A stretch of DNA of 64,000 nt from the NCBI GenBank assembly GCA_029449235.1, contig JANATG010000001.1, positions 248,001 through 312,000 on the forward strand, written 5' to 3'. This document shows positions 34,131 through 46,462 of this stretch, piece after piece. Within the stretch, counting starts at the first letter, position 1. Each line of letters starts with the position of its first letter. This DNA is from Linnemannia schmuckeri (taxonomy: Eukaryota; Mortierellomycota; Mortierellomycetes; Mortierellales; Mortierellaceae). The translations under genes and the position numbers were made by a program. The notes under the pieces are model-generated. The model saw only the letters and a program-made list of their open reading frames with translations. It did not search any database and had not been told where the DNA came from.

Positions 34131-34763
34131 GCTTGCTTGTTGTGTTTGTTGTTTGTGTGTGTACAATAGAGAGTCAAACGAGGTAACAAGATGAAAAAAA
34201 AAATATAAGGGAACAAAGAATGAAGCGAAAGAAGGGAAGAAAGATGTGCGGGAAGAGACAAAATTTACAAACGAAATAAAAAGGTGGCGACTTTTGAACG
34301 CGTCAAGGATAGGGGGCGCAACTGGCTGTGGGACTGGGTCAACGACTCGAACAATCGAACGAGACTCCCAGTATCCCATCTCATCACCATCACCCATCAC
34401 CATCAATAATAATACACTCCAACTCTTCTCTTTCCTTTTCTTGGGCGTCCCCTGTCACGTCTGTCTGTCACTCAGTTCGTCAGTCTGTTCGTCTGTTCGT
34501 CCGTCCGTCGCCTCCCCTCTCTCCCTCTCTCTCCCTCCCTCTCCCCCCCTTTCAAATTCACCCCCTGTCTCTGTCTTCTTGCCCTCTCTCCCCTTGGACG
34601 AGACTGACCTTTTCATTCTATCTACCAATCTATCAATCTCTCTCACTCGGGCCATTGTTCAATTCACTACTACCCTGCCCCCGTGTCTTGTCCACCATTC
34701 ATTCATTGTTTTCATTCGCTTCTTTTACATTCTCTGTGTCAACTTTGCCTCACCCCTCACTTT
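30655..34763. other. 5' region of the Rua1-type gene and 3' flank of the next gene
   Basis: 4.1 kb of purine-rich low-complexity DNA. It contains a G14 run (31212-31225), a T32 run (32542-32573), AGAAAA-type hexamers (33925-34000) and a GA dinucleotide tract (34096-34126). It probably holds the promoter and upstream exons of the Rua1-type gene. Open frames here on both strands follow these tracts and were not called. Confidence 0.5.
33920..34003 (+). repeat. GAAAAA hexanucleotide tract
   Basis: About a dozen near-perfect GAAAAA units. They generate Lys/Glu-rich frames on plus and Phe/Ser-rich frames on minus with no other coding evidence. Confidence 0.8.
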
Positions 34764-37344
34764 CTAACGATCGGGAATTGAGGTGTATGATGATGTCTGT
34801 TCATGACCCATCCTCTCAAAATACCAGTTCATGTCCTCTTTTTCTACTATCTCTCCCTTAACATCCCGTGGTTCATTTTCTCCCGGTGGTGCAGGGGGAG
34901 CACAAGAGAACAAGGGAAAGAAAAAAGCGGACATAAAAAAAAAGGATTGAAAGAAGTACGTACGAGAAAGAGAGAAAGAGATGGAAGGATGGAAGGGAAA
35001 ATGAGGGGCGAGTTTTGTTTTGGGAAAAAAAAAAGACAAAAGAAAAAAATGGATGGGAGATAGAACGGATAAAGAGGAACAACCTCACACCCCTTCTTTT
35101 TTTGTCTCTTATGCCTGCTGGGCCTAGTTTGCCCATTTGCACACAAAAAGAAAACTGGGAGGCATGTAACAAAACATAGCCTGAATGAATGAACCAACAA
35201 AACGGAAATGACAGAAAGACAAGAAAAGGAAGAATTATATCTCCCATTGTACTACTTTGCTTCCTCCCTTTTTTTCTCTTCTCAGTAGTGTTTGTGTTTT
35301 CGTATTTGCACGCGGATTCAAAAAAAAGAAAAAACGTAAAAAAAAGGGAAGAGATGCAGAACAAGAATGAAAAAAAATAGGGATGTACAGGGAATGGGAT
35401 GTAGGATATTACTAAAGCAAACAATGAAAAGAAAGCTCCTAGATTGGGAGGGCTATGTTTCTTTTCTTTTTTTTTTCCTTGCTTCTTTTCTTTCTTTCCT
35501 TCTTTTTCCTTACCTTGCATAGCAGTAGACCAAGGAGAAGAGGAGGATGAGGCAGCAACAGTAGTCGAGGTCGAGGATGAGCCATCTTCCTCTGTCGATC
35601 GCATGCGTGTGTGTTGCTGCAGTCCCCTTTGCCTGTGCTGTTGCTGCTGTTGTTGTTGCTGTCGGTGATAGTTGTGAAGATGATGACGATAATGAGGATG
35701 TTGAGGATGAGGATGATGTATAGGGGTGTGGGAAGAAGGGATGGAGGGCGAGAATGATTGGAGCATTGCTTGAGTTGTTGTTGACGACGGTGCTGTAACT
35801 GAAGAGGAAGAAGGATTGGAGGAAGAACAACTGGAAGAAGAAAGAGGGGGGGAAGGTGAAGATTGTGCTGCTCTTTTTTGTTGTTGTTGTTGTTGTTGTT
35901 GTTGTTGCTGTTGCGTGATATGGGATGCTGATGAGGATGGAGAGCTATGGCCTGGCGAGGATGTGGATGAATTGGAGGTAGTTGTCGTTGTTGTAGTGGT
36001 AGTGGTAGGGGTCGACGAGAAAGGAGGAAGGAGAGGAAACGAAGGGGGATGCAGCCAGGACATCGGCTGCTGCAGTGCGTGCATTTGATTCCACCCCCCA
36101 TGTCCATTATTTTCCTTGTCCTCAATTATATTCTCCTTGCTGCTCTTCCTCCTGTCGTTGTTGTTGTTATTTATCGTAGTATCTTTGATAGTAGTGGTGT
36201 TGGCGTTGTTGGTATCGGTATGAAAATTGCTGATACTACTCGTACTACTATTGTTGCTGCTACGCCCACCGGTATTGTTGTCATTCATATAGTGTTGTTG
36301 GTGCTGTTGGGACTGGTGGTCATCATGCGTATTAGCAATAACGGTCGACATTAAGTCCAAGGCTGCATCCATATCCATGTCCATATTCATATCCATCACC
36401 CCACTGTCCAACAACGCTCGCACACGAGCCAAGTCGCTCTCGGACGCATTTGCCAAGTCGCTGTGTTGACTTGGGTCCCACGACAGTCGCCGCCGTTGTT
36501 GTTGTTGTTGATGGAGGTGTTGGTGTTGTGGATGTGGAGATGAAGGCGTGATGTAGCTGTGTTGGTGAAAGTGGTACGATCCATTGATGAGAGGACCCTG
36601 GTCCTGAGATTGTGAATGCGGTGGTGTGGTGGCCCAGGACAAGGCCTTGTGGAGGGAGGAGGAGGTGATGGAGAGGGGGCTGTTGGAGTGACTGTGTGGA
36701 TAGGAATGGACATCCGATAACGAAGCTGGGGTACTGCTACTGCTAGCTGTAGCTGCAGCAGAGGATGAAACGGGAGGAGGTGTTGATGCTGTGGGCATAG
36801 TTGAGGAAGGGGTGTGAAGGAGCAATGAAGACTGATGGATGGTGGACAAAGACACGGCAGGGGTAAAGGGAGATGGAGTCGAGACAAGGAAGGGAGACAA
36901 AGGGGAGTAGGAGGTAGTCGTCGGGGTTGTCGGGGGTCGAATCGACAATCGTGTTGTTGTTGTTGTCAAAAATGGTGCAGACGATATGGCGCTGTTGTTG
37001 TTGCCAATGAGTGAGCAATTGATGTTGATGTTATTGTTTCTAGCAAGGAGACGCGAAGAGGGAGATGAAGTTGTTGATGATGTACTTCTACTGGGTATGT
37101 CGCTAAAGGGGTACTGGCTGTTGTTGTTGTTGTTGCTGTTGTTGTCATCAAGATGAACGTCGATATCAATGTCGATGTCGATGTCGATGTCAATGTCGAT
37201 ATCAATGCTGTTGTTGCTAGAGGTACATGAGCTGATCCATGAGGGAGTTGTAGCGGTGGTTTTTGACAAAGAGGAAGAGGACGAGGAGGAGGGAGGAAGA
37301 GTGTTTGCAGCCAAGAGGAGCGATGATGAAGGGACAGCAGACAT
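34764..37344 (-). CDS. Putative regulatory protein rich in Ser/Thr/Asn/Gln, unrecognised
   Basis: Exon 1 (35514-37344) starts at MSAVPSSSLLLAA and ends ...STAMQ at an AAGGTAAGG donor. Exon 2 (34764-34879) starts after CACCGGGAG in matching phase and encodes ENEPRDVKGEIVEKEDMNW, then YFERMGHEQ and a stop. Together 648 residues. The body is low complexity: Ser runs, an Ile-Asp repeat near residue 60, poly-Thr, Asn and Gln tracts. The one ordered-looking patch is RRRLSWDPSQHSDLANASES followed by DLARVRALLDSGVMDM. RRRLS is a strong PKA-type phosphorylation site. No DNA-binding domain is visible, so regulator is a guess from composition. The exon 2 call rests on phase and protein-like sequence only. 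Confidence 0.5.
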
Positions 37345-39258
37345 GGTAGGTTCAATTGGCTTGTAGTGCCCCTCTGTTGTTGTTGGTTGCTGGTCAAACT
37401 TGGGCAGAAGGGAAGGGAACCCGTGCGTGCTGTTGTAATGCCAGGATCTCTGGGAATCAGCCAACAAGTACCATCGCGTCGTAAAATAACAAAAGAAAAA
37501 AAAAGACGTTACAAAGGAGCGGCTTGTTAGCAAGTTACTTGGACGTTAGAAAAAAAAATACGCCGATAGTTTGAAAAAGATCGTTGTCATTGGCATGTCG
37601 CTTTTCTGTTGAGGATAAAGGTGATGTTGTCGCTGTTGTGTTTCCCTGTATGTTCGTTTGGGGTAGATCAAGATCGCAAGCAATCGATTCGATCCGTGTA
37701 CACACGTTTGTTTTTTTGTGTTTTTATCGCAGAAGGTTTTCTTTTTGCCTTCCCATCTCCTCTTTTTGTGTTTCTGTTGGTAAAACAACGAAGATGGACC
37801 AAAAATGTGCTCATCTCCCTCTTTGCAATTCGTAGATCTCCTCACCCCTCTTCTCCTCTTCCCTTTTTTCTTTTTTTTTTTTTTCTTTTTTCAATCGTGG
37901 GAGGGGATAAGGAAGACAATGAGGTTCAAATTAGCCACTCAAAAGGCTTAATTGGCAAAGTGTATGCCCGTGAGGTGCGAGTGAGCGTGCACATGTTATT
38001 TTTCCCACTCTCTATCCCATCATCGGATCGCGATTTCAAAAATTCCAGACGACCCTGGACTAGTGTTCTTTTCTTTCCTTTCTCTTTGAACGTTTTTTTC
38101 TTTCTTTTTTTTTTTTTTTTTTTTTTCTTTCTTTTGTTCTTTCTTGTCGTCCAATTACCCAATGGCATGCGCTTCTTCTATTATTGTTCGTTCTGTCGGT
38201 CTATATTGCTATTGCCGCTATTGTTATAATTGTTGTACAGGTGGACCCTTTCACTCATCTATTTATTCCTCATTTTTGCTCAATTGCCTCTCTCTTTCTT
38301 TTCCTACTCTGAGACTGAAAACAAATAAAGGTACGCGTCCTGTTTGTTGCACAGATATATGAATTCATAGTACAGTGCCCCGCCCATTCATATTCTCACT
38401 ATGTATCTTGCTCTCAACCCTCGACCAGAAACTTTTTTTTTTTTTTGATCCGTTAGTTCCGGGTCCAAATACTCCTTGTACTTTTTCAATTCACTTTTTT
38501 TTTTCTCTTCCATTCCCTGTTCTTTCGACCCCTTGTATGCACCTCATAATGCCTCTTTTGTTTGTTCCTTGTACCTCTCTAAGCATATCTCTGTCTTATT
38601 CTGCTTCGCTCACTTTCTCTCTCTCTCTTTCGTCTCCCTCCCAGACAATGGAACGAAACACGATGCAAAAAAAGCAAAAAGAAACAAAAAAAGGAAAGCA
38701 AATTACGGCAAAAAAATATCCTAAATTAAACAAACCCTCACTCCATATTTCATATTTCCGCATTGTGCGCTTGGGCCCTCAACACAAAGGAAAGACAAAG
38801 GGCAAAGGGAAGGGGAAGAGGGGGAGAGAGGCAAAAGAAGGGGAGGGGGAGGTATGATGAAAATAACACTCTTTGCCTGTATCTGCTTGTGTTTGTTTGT
38901 TTGTTTGTTTGTTGCTGTTGTTTTTCAGGGGTGAATGGGTCGACGGAGAGAGAATATGAACAAAAGGCAGATTTTGGGTCAAAGACAAAAGAAAGAGAGG
39001 AGGCAGGGGCAGGAAGGGTACAATTGTAGTCGGGACAACAAGGGGCTAAAAAGCTCGCTTTACTACCACCTCACCCCCTTCTTCCTCCTGCTTCTTCCTT
39101 TATTGTTGCCACGCCATGCCCAATGCCACGAGGCAATTAGGAGGAAGGTCAAAGGACGAAGAAAGCGCCTTGAGCAAATGAGGGGCAGAATTGAAAGGCA
39201 AAGGGAATGGAAGAGACGGGAAGGAAGGGCATCTTTGCTTGTACAAAATGAAATACAC

Positions 39259-39293
<35 letters not shown>

Positions 39294-42119
39294 GAACGGG
39301 GCAAGGAGAAGGGGAGGCAGGGAGAGGAAAAACTTACGATGTTTTTTGGATGCGAGAGAGCGGTTAGGACGCAAAAGTGGGACGAGATGTAGAGTACCTT
39401 GTTTGGACGTTTCCCTGCCCAGTCGAATTGGGACTTCAGTAACGTGGGAAGGGTCAAGAGTGAAAGGGGGATGGAAAGTCGGTGGTAAAGAATGGAGCTG
39501 GTTGAGCGTCAACCTTCTCTATATAAAGTGGCGAGAATTAGAATGGGGGGTCTCTCGTTATTACTGATGGAGGTGATCATAAGTGATACGGAGTGATAAA
39601 GTTGAGATGACATAAAGCAAAGGTATTGATCTCATTTAGTGATATGGTATCCTCTTCTCTCTTCATCACGATTATTAGCGATCACATCCATCCCCACCTT
39701 ATTACCGTCTTGACCTCGTTCACTGACATACACACACGACAATAACAACCAAGACGAGTGTGTAAAATAACCGAGGGATATACGTGATTCTCACACCAGA
39801 CAGAAGGAACCCTTCTGGATTGGATGTGATTTGGGTTTGGAGCCTGGAGCCCTTCGATTCCTTCAAGACAACCTAGGGCTGTTGCTTTTTCTTCTCTGCA
39901 CCCAGCAAATAGACGCTTCTTTTCGTCCTGCTCTTCAACTCATTTATCCACTTCTTTGCGTTATTTTGTAAACCACATTCTTCTCTTTTCAATTCTCCTA
40001 ATTCTTCTTCGTCTACGATGATCAATGCCAGTATTCATTACAACCATGTATGTAACTAAGTGATGAGCTCACTGTTTGGTTGCCAATAAACAAAAATGAG
40101 CTTCTAATGCCTTCGCCATTTGTTCATTTTTCTAGGGAAAAAATAATAATTTATGTTTACGCGTTCCCTCATATGTTTGTTTTCGGGCAGATGTGCCCTG
40201 ACCGTCATCGCCACTCCTCCCGTCTTATCACCCATGTCCCGAGATTTTATATTGTCAGTTGGAATCGGAACTGCACAAAAAAAAATACCCTTTCCCTGCT
40301 CCTGTCCATGTCCCTTGCCTTTCCTTCCTTTCCCTTACTGCCTTCCTTCGCTTCCCGCAACATCTCCACCACCCCCCTCTTTTTCCTTTTAAAAAAAAAC
40401 GCCACACTTTTTTATAGATAGGGGAGAAGAGGGGAATAAGAGGGAGGCGGCATATGCAGCAACGTGCGCTGCTCATTCCCTCTTTTTTTTTTTTTCTTTC
40501 CCTTGTGTATCTCTTTCTTTGTGTTTGTGTGTGCAACCACAATTTGCATTAACGAACCCACCCCTTCTTTCTTTTTTTGCATTGTTGTGTCTCTATCCCT
40601 CCATCTTTTATTTTCTTTCCTTCTGTCCCAAGTTGAGGGGTGAAAAAAGTAAATGTTTTGTTTGTGTTTGTTCGATCCGGGGCATGGTTTAATACGATAG
40701 GTGAAATCAGGAGATGTAGCATAAGGAGAAGGACGAAAATAGGATTCTTTACTTACGGCGTTGTGTGTGTGTTTTTTAGGACTACGCTATTTTTTTTTTT
40801 TTGTTTGTTATTTGCTAGGTTGCTGTTGGTATGTGCGTATATATGCGTGTTTTTTTGTTTGCGGTTGTGGTTGCTCCGTAGATCGGGCAGGGAGAAGTGG
40901 GCTTTGGTTTTTCAGGTAGAAAGATAGGATATGAAGCGGTGACAAAGTGTACGGTCTGTGGATGGATGAAAATAATGAGTATGGAGGAAGAGTCAATGAA
41001 TGGAAGGGTGTGGAAGAAAAAAAAAAGAATATATATGTGAGTACGGGCATTTAGAAACGGTACCCAGTACCCGGGGTCCCTTTCATATGAAAGATAAGTG
41101 GCTTTTTAGCAAACAGCAAACGCACAAACCTTACTTGTCCAAACAGGTCATCATTACCTCTCACATCGTAGCTATCATGTCGCCATCCAACAACAAAAAG
41201 AGATTGGACCCTACCGCAATGCCCGCGGAGAAATATCTCAATTTTTTTCCCCTTTGCATCGGCACAGGCAATTGTCTCGTTCTAACCATAACACAACAAC
41301 ATTCCATATCTCTCTTCTTACTCATTTTCTTGCTCTCGCCCAATCTCATTTGCCTTTTGGTTCTTTGGAGGAAAGAGAGTTGGTTCTTCTCTCCTTCCTT
41401 CCCTCAAAACTACCTCCAGTCAAACCCACTGGCGCCCAGGGAGATGTGCATCCGGATCTCTATCAAACGACAGATCCTCTATGATCTTGACCCAGAAAAA
41501 AAAAGCATGACCCTGGAGCACACCTCTATTTGTTGACAATTGCAAAGTCACAATTGTTTCTCTCATTTCATCTTCCACTCCTCTTTCGTCCACTTTCACC
41601 TTATCCCCCGCCATCTCGATTTTCACTCCACTTGCCAAAACGGCAGATCCACTCTTCACAACAGCGTACTCGCTCCTTCATCCATCTTCTCTCTCGCTTT
41701 TTTTCTTTCTCTTTCTCCGACGGATCGCCTTGCCGAGCAAACCATACACAGCTCGTGGTTCTTGCTGGCACTAGCGTAAAAATTAGCTTCCTCACTTTCT
41801 TCAGCCCCGCTGGAACACGTCGAATCAAATTGCGAACACCCATTGTTCGCTTCCTTCCATTCATTCTTGTTTTATTTTTAAGGCTATCGAGCAATGCACA
41901 AACAACAAAAGAGGCAATACAAGAAAAGTCGACGCTGAGGTAACCCGGGTGAACCGTTTCCTTGTCATTGTCGCCATTTTTTTTTTTTGAAAAGTTTGAT
42001 AGGGAATCAAAAAAAAAAAAAAAAAATAGTCGCCGAGTGAAGAGAAAAGAAGGGTTGATTGGTCGCTCAATCACTCTGTCTATGGTCCGTCAATCGATTG
42101 GTCAAAAGAAAGCTAAAAC
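37345..42119. other. Large intergenic region, likely 5' leader and promoter of the preceding gene
   Basis: 4.8 kb without a recognised gene. TATATAAAG at 39520-39528 (CTTTATATA on minus) lies upstream of a minus-strand GTAAGT donor at 39336, which could mark a 5' untranslated exon of the gene at 34764-37344. Also present: a T33 run (39260-39292), TTTGTTTG repeats near 38890 and many T tracts. An AAAAAA/TTTTTT-rich 3' flank for the RING gene occupies the right end. Confidence 0.4.
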
Positions 42120-45100
42120 TCAATTGTCGTGGTGGCAGTCGGCCTGGGAAGCGATAGAATCCTCGGGCGAGGTAATGTCAGGTGTCAGGATGGGGGGCAT
42201 CAGATTCTGATACCGGTCGTGGGCATCCTTGTCACGTACAATGGGCAATCCATACGTTCTGCCCGCCTTTCCCTTCTATCCCGTTAATAACAAATAAAGT
42301 GCATGAATGTGAATAGTGTATGGTTAGAGACAATAGAGAAAAAAGAGGGTTTCGCGTTCGCGTCTAGAAATAAAAAATGGAGTCTAGGCAGACACTCAAT
42401 ACTTCAAAATGCGTGGCACTGAGAAACAAATACAAACAGATAAAAATATGAGGTATTACCTTGCGACGCGATTTAAGGTAGCGAGGCTTATAGGCAACAA
42501 ACGGAACAAAGGCCTGTGGCTCGGGTTCAGTAATAAGGTGAGCAGGTGGGTTCTGAGTGAGTGCCAAGAAATTGGCCAGCTCCGGGTTCAATAGCTGGTG
42601 TTGTTGGTGCTGCTGCTGGTGTTGTGCCTGGCCAGCAGGTTCTGTCTCATCGTCAGAGGAAGATGCAGGTGGTGACGCAAGGGGCGTTTCGTTGACCGGA
42701 GAACCGGTTGGAGACGACTGCATCAAAGGAGATGAGGCAGTGATCGCTGCAGGAGGTACTAAAGACACGGTGCGCATCGGCAAAGGATTAAACCGTCCCG
42801 AGCTTCTTTTGGAACTAACTGAGCTTTTCCCAGAAGGCGATCGCTGTCCAGACTCTGAGGATCTTCGTCTTGACGACTGTTGATCCTGTTGCTGGTGTGG
42901 TTGGTGAAATTGATTTTGGTTCAAAACACGGAATACCTCCACTGCAAGCCCTAAGCTAGAACCCAGACTAGGCCGAGCGGAGGAAGGAGAAGTGGAAGAT
43001 CGTCCAGCTGGGGAGTGTGGTGGGATGATAGACCGTTGGTGGTTGGAAACCAAGGGTCGTCCGTCATGGGGTGCTACCCATGCATCGGTAATATCCCTCA
43101 AAATGCGACTGCTATTCTCAAGTGGACCTTGGCGTGTGTAGGTGATCGATCGCCGAGGGAGTTTATCAACATGAGTGGTGGCAGTAGTAACAGCAGCACT
43201 GACGATAGACTCTCCTTTCTTGTCTGCTAAGAATCGAACGTCTTCCACATAGTCTCCATCAACAACCATATCACCACTGCCGCGGTCACTTTCTTCTTCG
43301 TCCACAATGATCCGGCGTCGCTGTGCAGGTGGGAGATCGTTTTCAGGTGAGGGATGGTCTCGAGATGGAGAAGGCGAGAGACGATGTCGCATTTGTGGAG
43401 ACAGCGTAGGCAAATCCGACACGGGAATCTCTTGCGCATTTTGAACCTGAGGGGTTTCCTCAATACGCTGCTGCTTCTCCTGAAGAGCCTCCTCCTGAGC
43501 CGTCTCTTGTGCAATATCCTGTTGAGTCATCTGTGGGGTCTCTTGAGTCTCTTGCTCGATCCTCTGACCGCATTGGATCATCAACGCCTCTTGCTGAATC
43601 TGTTGGGTAATAATAGGCGAGATGAGCAAGGCAGACTCTTGCGTATAAATCGCCTGCTGAGGGCCAGCCTCATCAGTCGGCTGGACAACCTCTTGAACAA
43701 CCTCCTGGGCGCGTTCCTGACTAGACTGCTGGGTGATCGCCTCCTGTGTCTCTGGTGGCGTTGAATTCCTCGCCGCATTTGGAGACATAGCCAAGTCACT
43801 AATCTCCATATCGCCCAAACTATTAGTCCGCTCAACCTGTACAAACTCTTCATCGCCACCGCCAGTACCGCTATCCATACGAGCAGTTGCTGTTGCATTG
43901 GGGCTGTAAAGTGCAAGGTCATCATCATCTATGCCGTCTTCCAGCTCTGCATCAAGTGCTCTCTGAAGCTCATCGATCGACAACTGTTCAAAATCCTGAC
44001 TGACATCGTAGCTGCCGGCCCTCTCGAATGGCTCTCCTACTACTGTTGCTATTGGATGTAATGCTGGTGTTGGAACCAATGGGACCGACGGTGGTACGAC
44101 CGGTGTGTGAAAATATAAGGGAGGCTGCTGGTGATGTTGTTGTTGATGATGATAATGATGACCAAGGTGATATCCTGGATGTGCTCCAGCTCTCTGTGCC
44201 ATGGGTCGGTGGTAAGGGTGTGGCACTGGAGGGGGAACCATGGGGAGAGGCGGTGACGATTGTGGTGGTGACATGGGTCCCTGGCCTCTTGATGTTGTTC
44301 CAAATTGCCGACGAGTTCCCAAGCTGCTCTGAGGAAGGTTTGGATGCTGCTGATGACTGGTATCACTTGGGGTATGGGCTCGGTTAGACGATGAGGTGTT
44401 GGTGCTATACGAAGGCTGTGATGGCTGAAGTGTACAGTGCTTGACATGGTCTACCACATCCATGGCGCCTCCCTTAAAGCTGCATCCCAAGTATCGATAC
44501 GCGCATGTGTGCTCGAACGCGAAATTACACTATTAGTTATCAGTAATGCGCCCTGTTAGTGTCAGTGGATGGTAACAGACGTGTGAATAAAATAGGAGAG
44601 GAGAGTAAATGTGACTTACGGACTGGAGATGCTCCATAGTGTCCTTCAGAGGTCCGCTCCAGTGGCACCACATCGTCATGGTCGTTGGACAATGAACGCT
44701 CTGTGCTTGAACCATCCTCTAAACACAATCAAAAAATTAAAAATTATTGGCGGTCAGTGGCCATGGTCAGCTAACAAAAGTTCGCCTGTATCGCCATCAA
44801 CAACCATAGCCTTTGTCATTAACAAATGCGTGCATTTTACCTCGACGAATTTAGCGGGTCGGAAGGAACTCACGCGGAGTATTTCCATCTCCTCAGTGCC
44901 CGACATGACCTCTGGCGATTTCTTGCACTCGGGGCATTCCACAGAAAAGCTCTTCTGGATCGGGGTTGGTGGCAAACTTGTCCTGTTGGATGCGCCTCGG
45001 GTCCCTCGTCCATGTCCATGGCGGTGTCCATGAGACGACGACGGCTGCTGTGGTTGATAAGAGGACTGCCGCTGTTGTTGCTCTCGGGTGCAAAAATCAA

Positions 45101-45431
45101 GATACTTGTCCAAACAAGCCTTACAAAAGACGTGGTCGTGTTTGCACAAGATCTGGTACGGTTGCAAGAAGATGTGATTGCAGAGCGAACACGTCAACTC
45201 TGGTGGGATCTGCTCCGGGCTTTTGAAATTTACTTTTGTTTATCGTATTTTATTTTGAAGGTGGAGAAAGAAAGAAAGAGAGTTAGTTTTTGTTAAAGGA
45301 CGGTTACGTGGTTTGCGTAAGGCAGGAGGAAAAGGGGAGACAGAGAGAGAGTGTGTGTGTGAGGATTCTTTTTTTTTTGGCAGGTTAACAAGAAAACCTT
45401 TTGTTTCGAACGTACTTTTGTGGATACCCAT
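42120..45431 (-). CDS. RING finger and TRAF-type zinc-finger protein, probable E3 ubiquitin ligase
   Basis: Five exons keep frame at GT-AG sites: 45416-45431, 44841-45232, 44620-44718, 42460-44529 and 42120-42275, for 910 residues. The first exon is 16 nt (MGIHK). The RING has C20, C23, C35, H39, C42 and C45 (CSLCNHIF and CKHDHVFCKAC), then an insertion of about 59 Gln/Ser/His/Gly-rich residues before the last pair, VECPEC (105 and 108). A TRAF-type zinc region follows: SVHCPTTMTMWCHWSGPL, CNFAFEHTCAYRYLGCSFKG and DVVDHVKHC. This order is that of TRAF-like E3 ligases. The remaining 700 residues are disordered, rich in Gln/Glu, Ser and Pro, and end in a short conserved-looking tail (GRTYGLPIVRDKDAHDRYQN). 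No TRAF-C (MATH) domain is seen. Substrates are unknown. Confidence 0.85.
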
Positions 45432-46462
45432 TTTGTTCTCCCGGTAATTCGGTCAAACGAGATGAAAGAGAACCACAGAAAACAAGGAATAAAGACGACC
45501 AAGAAGAGTAGAAGGTGAAGTGGTTGTGTATGTATGTATGTATGTATGTATGTATGTATGCGTGAGTGTGTGGATGGATGAAAGCAAAAAGGCCCTTGGA
45601 AACAAAAACAGTAAGCGCAAAAACTGAGAGGGTGGTGTCTGGTGCGCGAGAGAGAAGGTGAGAGTGAGAGAGAAGGCGTTGTATAAACGAGAGTACGTGC
45701 GTCCGTATATGAGAGAAGAAAAGGGGATAGGAAGGGTGAAGGGGAACGAAGAAGGGGAGCGAAGAAGAGGGAGAAGAAGAGCAAGGTGGAGGTGGAAGTG
45801 GAGGTGGAGTGGAGAAAAAGAAAGAGAAGAAAGAATAAATTTGAGGCGAAGTCAACGAGCCAGGGGCAGGAGACGACCAGCCAATTTTGCCACCATCAAA
45901 GGCTTGGCCGAAATAACAAGGTCGTTCCATCAACTCCTCTTTCGCCGTGATGGCATCTCCTCCATGCCTACAATGAGCTTGCGTCACTTAAGCACCCTCT
46001 CCAACCTCTCCAAGAAGCATACTAAACTGTGCTTCTTGTAAAACGCCTGTGTACCTTGTTCAGTAAACTCCATCTATCATAGCGTTGGGTTCTCTCTCTC
46101 TACGCTTTGTGCGGGCCTCGTTCGTTTGACACCATGCTCCAAATCAGGTCGCAATCGCGGACCCCTTAACTTCATCCGTGAATGGAAATAAAGCCCGACC
46201 TCCCATCGCCCTGCCTTCTCCGAGCGAAGCCCCGAGAAAGCCAAAAGTGAATTCTTCTAAAAACTGTACAACGCTCTTTTTTCTTCGAATCTCTTTCTTT
46301 TCTTTCTACATCCTCAACCTCGCATTTCAAACAAGGGCAACCACAAGGAGAATATAAGAACAACCACAAGGACCCTTCAAAGTCCAAGACCAAAACGCAG
46401 GACACATCACCCAACTACCCCAGCCCCTCACCTCACATCCTCCAACAACCAACATCACAACA
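45432..46462. other. Divergent promoter region between the RING gene and SDHAF3
   Basis: About 1 kb between two start codons on opposite strands. It contains a TATG tetranucleotide tract (about 45527-45561) and purine-rich DNA near 45650-45840. No gene called; a minus-strand frame near 45840-45990 lacks a usable donor. Confidence 0.45.

Noticed and set aside
33537..34406. Long Ser/Phe/Leu-rich minus-strand frame
   Set aside because: It is produced by purine-rich low-complexity tracts (GA and GAAAAA repeats) read in reverse; two other frames are also open.
38935..39567. Plus-strand frame of 210 codons
   Set aside because: It includes a T33 run read as poly-Phe and purine tracts read as Arg/Lys; no domain.
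41000..41536. Plus-strand frame of 178 codons
   Set aside because: No recognisable motif, and the region looks like AT-rich spacer.
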